This document shows, piece by piece, positions 6,623-9,093 of a stretch of 9,093 bases of DNA. Position numbers and translations under genes: made by a program. Position 1 is the first letter of the stretch; each line of letters opens with the position of its first letter. The notes under the pieces are model-generated. The model was not told the origin of the DNA. It ran no database searches and saw only the letters and a program-made list of their open reading frames with translations. Source of the stretch: Desulfobacteraceae bacterium (lineage in GTDB: Bacteria > Desulfobacterota > Desulfobacteria > Desulfobacterales > Desulfosarcinaceae); contig JALVRI010000493.1 of NCBI GenBank assembly GCA_027031325.1, forward strand, positions 1 through 9,093, read 5' to 3'.

Positions 6623-7429
6623 ATGGACAAAATGAGTAGAGAGGTTGATCAACAGGCCTGCCTCAGGGATGCGCGCACGTTTTTCCAGGATTTGAGTGTT
6701 GAATTCCTGGTGCACGAATTGAAAGATCCCCTGGCGGTGGCAGAGACGGGGGTGCGTACCCTGCTGGAAAAGGACGATAAGTTCGGCCCCCTGAGTGCCA
6801 AGCAGAGGCGGACCCTGGAGAGGGTGCTACGCAGTTGCCGCAAGGCCCGTGGCATGTTGAGCGACCTGCTTGAAATCGGGCGAGGCCAGAGCGGATGTTT
6901 TCTTTGCCGGCGTTTTGTGCCGTCCCAGGTGGTAATGGAAGTTTTACTGGAGGTCCTTGAACTGGAGGCCAGTCAAGTCTACGACCAGGTGGTCAAACAC
7001 CAGGAACTTGACAGGAGATTGAAACACCTTGCCGATTGTGGAATAATCTGGGAAGAATATGGCCAGGCCGGGACCGTATCCATGGAGCAGGACGAAACCA
7101 AGTTCAGGCAGATCGTCGCCAATCTGGTCAAAAACGCCCTGCGTTACAAACGGAAGCGGATGATCACCCGTCTTGATTGTGACGGCGACAACCTCGAGAT
7201 CAAGATCATCGACGATGGCCCCGGTATTGCTCCGGAACACCACCAGCTTGTTTTCCAACGCTACCGGCAGGTTTGCCAGGGGGGCGTGCTGTCGCGCAAT
7301 GGACATGGCTTGGGGCTTGCCGGTGCCAGGATTCTTGCCCGTTGCCTTGGTGGCGAGTTGACCCTGGAGAGCCAGCATGGCAAGGGGGCGGTTTTCAAGT
7401 TGGTCTTGCCCCTTTGCTTTCCGGGCTGA
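6623..7429 (+). CDS. Short soluble histidine kinase lacking a sensor domain
   Basis: From ATG 6623 the product has 268 residues. It is a bare kinase core: about 30 residues, then the H-box FLVHELKDPLAV with phospho-acceptor H31 (codon 6713-6715), a DHp helix pair (LLEIGRGQSG), N-box NLVKNALRY (N167, N171), G1 DDGPGIA, F-box VFQRYRQ and G2 GHGLGLAGARI. The residue four after His is Asp (codon 6725-6727) instead of Thr/Asn, which in HisKA kinases supports phosphatase activity. A CxxC pair (CFLC) follows the DHp helices, and the linker to the ATPase domain is about 20-30 residues longer than usual. I chose 6623 because AGAGG (6614-6618) lies 4 bases upstream; ATG 6608 in the same frame has no ribosome site and would add five residues. 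It lies between the PAS-GAF kinase and the regulator, so it probably shares a phosphotransfer pathway with them, receiving input through a partner protein. Confidence 0.9.
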   Translation: MDKMSREVDQQACLRDARTFFQDLSVEFLVHELKDPLAVAETGVRTLLEKDDKFGPLSAKQRRTLERVLRSCRKARGMLSDLLEIGRGQSGCFLCRRFVPSQVVMEVLLEVLELEASQVYDQVVKHQELDRRLKHLADCGIIWEEYGQAGTVSMEQDETKFRQIVANLVKNALRYKRKRMITRLDCDGDNLEIKIIDDGPGIAPEHHQLVFQRYRQVCQGGVLSRNGHGLGLAGARILARCLGGELTLESQHGKGAVFKLVLPLCFPG

Positions 7430-7431
7430 CG

Positions 7432-7449
7432 GGCAGGTTTAAACCCGCC
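7432..7449. promoter_or_regulatory. Interrupted palindrome between second kinase and response regulator
   Basis: GGTTTAAACC (7436-7445) is a perfect 10-bp palindrome, flanked after one mismatched pair by GGC and GCC, giving an 18-base near-symmetric site starting right after the kinase stop. It could be an operator or a small RNA hairpin; there is no T run after it. The rest of the gap up to 7582 shows a GGCT-ggc-AGCC mini-hairpin near 7545-7555 and no convincing promoter. Confidence 0.4.
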
Positions 7450-7582
7450 GCCAACCTGGTTTTGGCAAGGGACGGACTGGATGGATTCAATATACAATCC
7501 GGAATAATGGCTTTACGTGTTTTTCGGGCCTGATTAGCAAGCCGGGCTGGCAGCCGGTAGCGCACCCATATTGGTTATCATG

Positions 7583-7589
7583 AAAGGAG
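7583..7589 (+). promoter_or_regulatory. Ribosome binding site deciding the response-regulator start
   Basis: AAAGGAG lies eight bases before ATG 7598. This places the start inside the longest open frame, which could otherwise extend back to TTG 7571, a codon with no ribosome site. Confidence 0.7.
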
Positions 7590-7597
7590 CAGAACTT

Positions 7598-8152
7598 ATG
7601 GCAGCAGAATCGTACCTGAGGGGTAAACGTATCCTGGCCGTTGACGATGAAACCGATATTCTTGAGACTATAGTCGATATTCTTGATGAAGCCAGGGTGG
7701 ATACCGCCACTGACTACCAGAGTGCATCGGAAAAAATCAAGAGCGGGAAATATGACCTCGCAATCTTGGACATAATGGGAGTCGATGGTTTGAAGCTCTT
7801 GGAAGAAGCTGTTGAACGCCGGATACCGGCGGTGATGCTGACCGCCCATGCCATTAACCCTGAAAGCCTGATGGCATCCATCCGGAAAGGAGCCATCGCC
7901 TACCTGCCCAAAGAATCCCTGGCAGATCTGGACGACCTGTTGGAACAGCTTCTGGCTGCCTATGCCGAGGGTCGGCCGCCTTGGAAACTGTTGTTCGAAA
8001 AGCTTGGAGATTTCTTCGACCAGCGTTTCGGCAGCGGGTGGAAAGAGAAGGATAAAAGCTTTTGGTCGGAGTTCGACCGCAGTTTCCAGGTCGGACGCGG
8101 GATCCAGGAGCGGCTGAAGCATAATCAAAAAGTGCTCGACAAGGGTATCTGA
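7598..8152 (+). CDS. Response regulator: receiver domain plus short tail, no DNA-binding domain
   Basis: The 184-residue product starts with a complete receiver domain: RILAVDDETDI (acid pair D16, D17), LAILDIMGVDG with phospho-acceptor D58, the switch Thr in VMLTAHA (T82) and the conserved Lys in YLPKES (K105). Residues from about 118 to 184 form a charged, aromatic-rich helical tail (PPWKLLFEKLGDFFDQRFG, then KSFWSEFDRSF) that is not a helix-turn-helix, GGDEF, EAL or HD domain. It therefore probably acts by binding a protein, or as a phosphate shuttle. Start ATG 7598 is chosen for its ribosome site. It is the last gene of the kinase-kinase-regulator cluster, 168 bases after the second kinase, and the obvious target of one or both kinases. 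Similar 'receiver plus WK-L-F--LG-FFD--FG' tails are, from memory, found in related sulfate reducers. Confidence 0.92.
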   Translation: MAAESYLRGKRILAVDDETDILETIVDILDEARVDTATDYQSASEKIKSGKYDLAILDIMGVDGLKLLEEAVERRIPAVMLTAHAINPESLMASIRKGAIAYLPKESLADLDDLLEQLLAAYAEGRPPWKLLFEKLGDFFDQRFGSGWKEKDKSFWSEFDRSFQVGRGIQERLKHNQKVLDKGI

Positions 8153-8153
8153 T

Positions 8154-8183
8154 AAAAAAGGTTGGTAAATTCCGACCAATTTT
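8154..8183. terminator. Bidirectional intrinsic terminator between convergent genes
   Basis: TTGGT (8162-8166) pairs with ACCAA (8175-8179) around an 8-base loop, extendable by two wobble pairs. Six A (8154-8159) lie on the left and four T (8180-8183) on the right, so each strand sees a stem followed by a T tract. It starts two bases after the regulator stop and lies 12 bases beyond the stop of the leftward gene, fitting both. Confidence 0.65.
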
Positions 8184-8194
8184 ATGAAAACAAC

Positions 8195-8914
8195 TTATGA
8201 ATCCAACCCTGCAAGGAAAGGCTCAAACAGATCCCGGATGGACTCCAGGGTATCTTCCAGGGGCGGCATCATGAACTTGGCGAAAACATCCAGGTGGACC
8301 AGGGCGTTTACCATCGAATCCTTGCGGGAAGCGGCCCGCAGCCGCATGACTATGGCATCGTTGATGCGAGCGATATTGTCGTAGATTTTCACCAGCCCGT
8401 CGAGGTTGCAAACCGCTTTTTCGCCACCTGCAAAATAGCTTGCCAGCAGATAGGTGGCCAATGCTCTCCAGATGGTCTCTTCTTTGTTGGCAAACGGCAG
8501 GTGAAAGCGGGCCATCGGTTTCAGGAAATGGGTATATGGGCAACTGCTGGTGGCTATGATCAGGCCCATTATGGAACTTATGGCCTCCTGGGCTGAGCAG
8601 CGGGTGTAAAAGCTGCGCTGCTCGGTATTTACCTTTACCGTCACCTGGTCGAAGGACATCAGTTTACCCATCCGGCGGTAAACCGTAACCAGATTGAGGG
8701 CCACGGGACACTGCGGGTGCTCAGCCGGGCTCAAGGGACAGTGAGGGCATTGGTTGAACGTGAGCTCCGTCCAGAAAGGAGGAGGCTCGCGGAGTCGGCT
8801 GCAAAGAACCATGGTCCTGCGGTCGAAGCTGAGGATGATGTCCTCCCGCCGCTTGTTTGGCAGGGTGAAACGGTATCCTATCTGGAACGACTTGCTGCTC
8901 CGTGATTTTACCAA
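8195..8914 (-). CDS. Cysteine-rich conserved hypothetical protein (CPxCP motif)
   Basis: The 239-residue product is of unknown function. The N-terminal 50 residues look like beta-strands (FQIGYRFTLPN, IILSFDRRTMVL), followed by PPFWTEL and a cysteine motif C56-P-H-C59-P-L then C69-P-V-A (C-x2-C-x9-C). A fourth possible ligand could be C38 or C106. A long alpha-helical part (about 105-235) contains AQEAISSIMGLIIATSSCPYTHFLKPMARFHLPF in sequence pieces and ends in a hydrophobic amphipathic stretch. No signal peptide is seen and the only clearly hydrophobic run is short, so it is likely cytoplasmic. The start is TTG (8914-8912) with AGGAG (8928-8924) nine bases upstream; that site overlaps the stop codon of the upstream thioesterase gene, showing one operon with translational coupling. 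I recall similar proteins in Desulfobacterota but give no family number. A metal-binding or scaffold role is inference. Confidence 0.82.
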   Translation of the reverse strand: MVKSRSSKSFQIGYRFTLPNKRREDIILSFDRRTMVLCSRLREPPPFWTELTFNQCPHCPLSPAEHPQCPVALNLVTVYRRMGKLMSFDQVTVKVNTEQRSFYTRCSAQEAISSIMGLIIATSSCPYTHFLKPMARFHLPFANKEETIWRALATYLLASYFAGGEKAVCNLDGLVKIYDNIARINDAIVMRLRAASRKDSMVNALVHLDVFAKFMMPPLEDTLESIRDLFEPFLAGLDS

Positions 8915-8923
8915 TCCACAATG

Positions 8924-8928
8924 CTCCT
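8924..8928 (-). promoter_or_regulatory. Ribosome binding site overlapping the upstream stop codon
   Basis: On the minus strand CTAGGAG contains both the TAG stop of the thioesterase (8929-8927) and the AGGAG site for the TTG start at 8914. This overlap selects the TTG start and implies coupled translation. Confidence 0.7.
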
Positions 8929-9093
8929 AGATGTAGCCGATTTCCGGGGAGAGGGGAACTTTGCCCTTCACAAAGGTTCCGCTGCCGCGTGCGATTTCAC
9001 GATCGCGGGTGTCTGTCAAGCGTGCTTCGGCCACGAAATAAGCGCGGCCTGCGCTGACCACCTTTCCGGTTGCGGTCAGGGTGCCGCAGGATA
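8927..9093 (-). CDS. PaaI-like hotdog-fold thioesterase, C-terminal part only
   Basis: The frame enters from the right edge (first full codon 9091-9089) and ends at TAG 8929-8927, giving 54 residues. They read CGTLTATGKVVSAGRAYFVA, then EARLTDTRDREIARGSGTF and a short tail. The pattern 'A-G-VV--GR--Y-VEA-L-D-----IA-G-GTF' is the last three strands of the PaaI/4HBT hotdog fold, whose members hydrolyse acyl- or aryl-CoA thioesters. The active-site helix and catalytic Asp/Asn lie outside the window. It is the upstream gene of the cysteine-rich protein, 12 bases apart, on the same transcript. Substrate is unknown; phenylacetyl-CoA-type or general acyl-CoA proofreading are the usual roles of the family. 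Confidence 0.85.
   Translation of the reverse strand, partial: SCGTLTATGKVVSAGRAYFVAEARLTDTRDREIARGSGTFVKGKVPLSPEIGYI

Noticed and set aside
7571..7597. Upstream TTG start extending the response regulator by nine residues
   Set aside because: No ribosome site precedes the TTG, whereas ATG 7598 has AAAGGAG at good spacing and begins right before the receiver domain.
8721..8921. 66-codon minus-strand frame starting at TTG 8921
   Set aside because: It overlaps the cysteine-rich gene in another frame, its start is too close to the ribosome site, and it lacks the conserved-looking motifs.
1..9093. CRISPR arrays, tRNA or rRNA genes, insertion sequences, phage genes
   Set aside because: No regularly spaced repeats, cloverleaf sequences, transposase motifs or terminal inverted repeats were seen on reading.

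Overview
The window looks like a chromosomal stretch of an anaerobic, mid-GC bacterium, most likely a member of the Desulfobacterota (sulfate reducer or syntroph). This is inference from gene content: a sodium-pump type glutaconyl-CoA decarboxylase alpha subunit, a tandem-ACT protein of the kind common in that phylum, soluble PAS/GAF histidine kinases and a cysteine-rich conserved hypothetical protein. There are no tRNAs, rRNAs, CRISPR arrays, insertion sequences or phage genes.

Layout, left to right. Positions 1-2038 (+): the 3' end of a carboxymuconolactone decarboxylase family gene, then a complete glutaconyl-CoA decarboxylase alpha subunit (gcdA). Positions 2039-2334: a gap between convergent genes holding a strong hairpin and a possible dispersed repeat or 49-codon ORF. 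Positions 2335-3360 (-): an unrecognised protein built of six 26-residue HEAT-like helical repeats followed by two CxxCxG motifs. Positions 3628-4068 (+): a small tandem ACT-domain protein, read divergently from the repeat protein.

Positions 4196-8152 (+): a signalling cluster made of a 757-residue soluble PAS-PAS-GAF histidine kinase with a cysteine cluster near its C-terminus, a short soluble histidine kinase with no sensor domain, and a response regulator with a receiver domain and a C-terminal tail but no DNA-binding domain. Gaps of about 150-170 bases with hairpins separate the three, so they may be transcribed partly independently. A convergent terminator closes the cluster. Positions 8195-9093 (-): a tightly coupled two-gene unit, in which a PaaI-like hotdog thioesterase (3' part only) is followed by a 239-residue cysteine-rich protein starting at TTG.

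How they could work together: gcdA and the thioesterase point to CoA-thioester metabolism, for example fermentation or oxidation of aromatic compounds, glutarate or amino acids. The two kinases and the regulator form a cytoplasmic phosphorelay-like set whose output is probably protein-protein interaction, because no DNA-binding domain is present. A functional link between the metabolic and signalling genes is not shown by the sequence.
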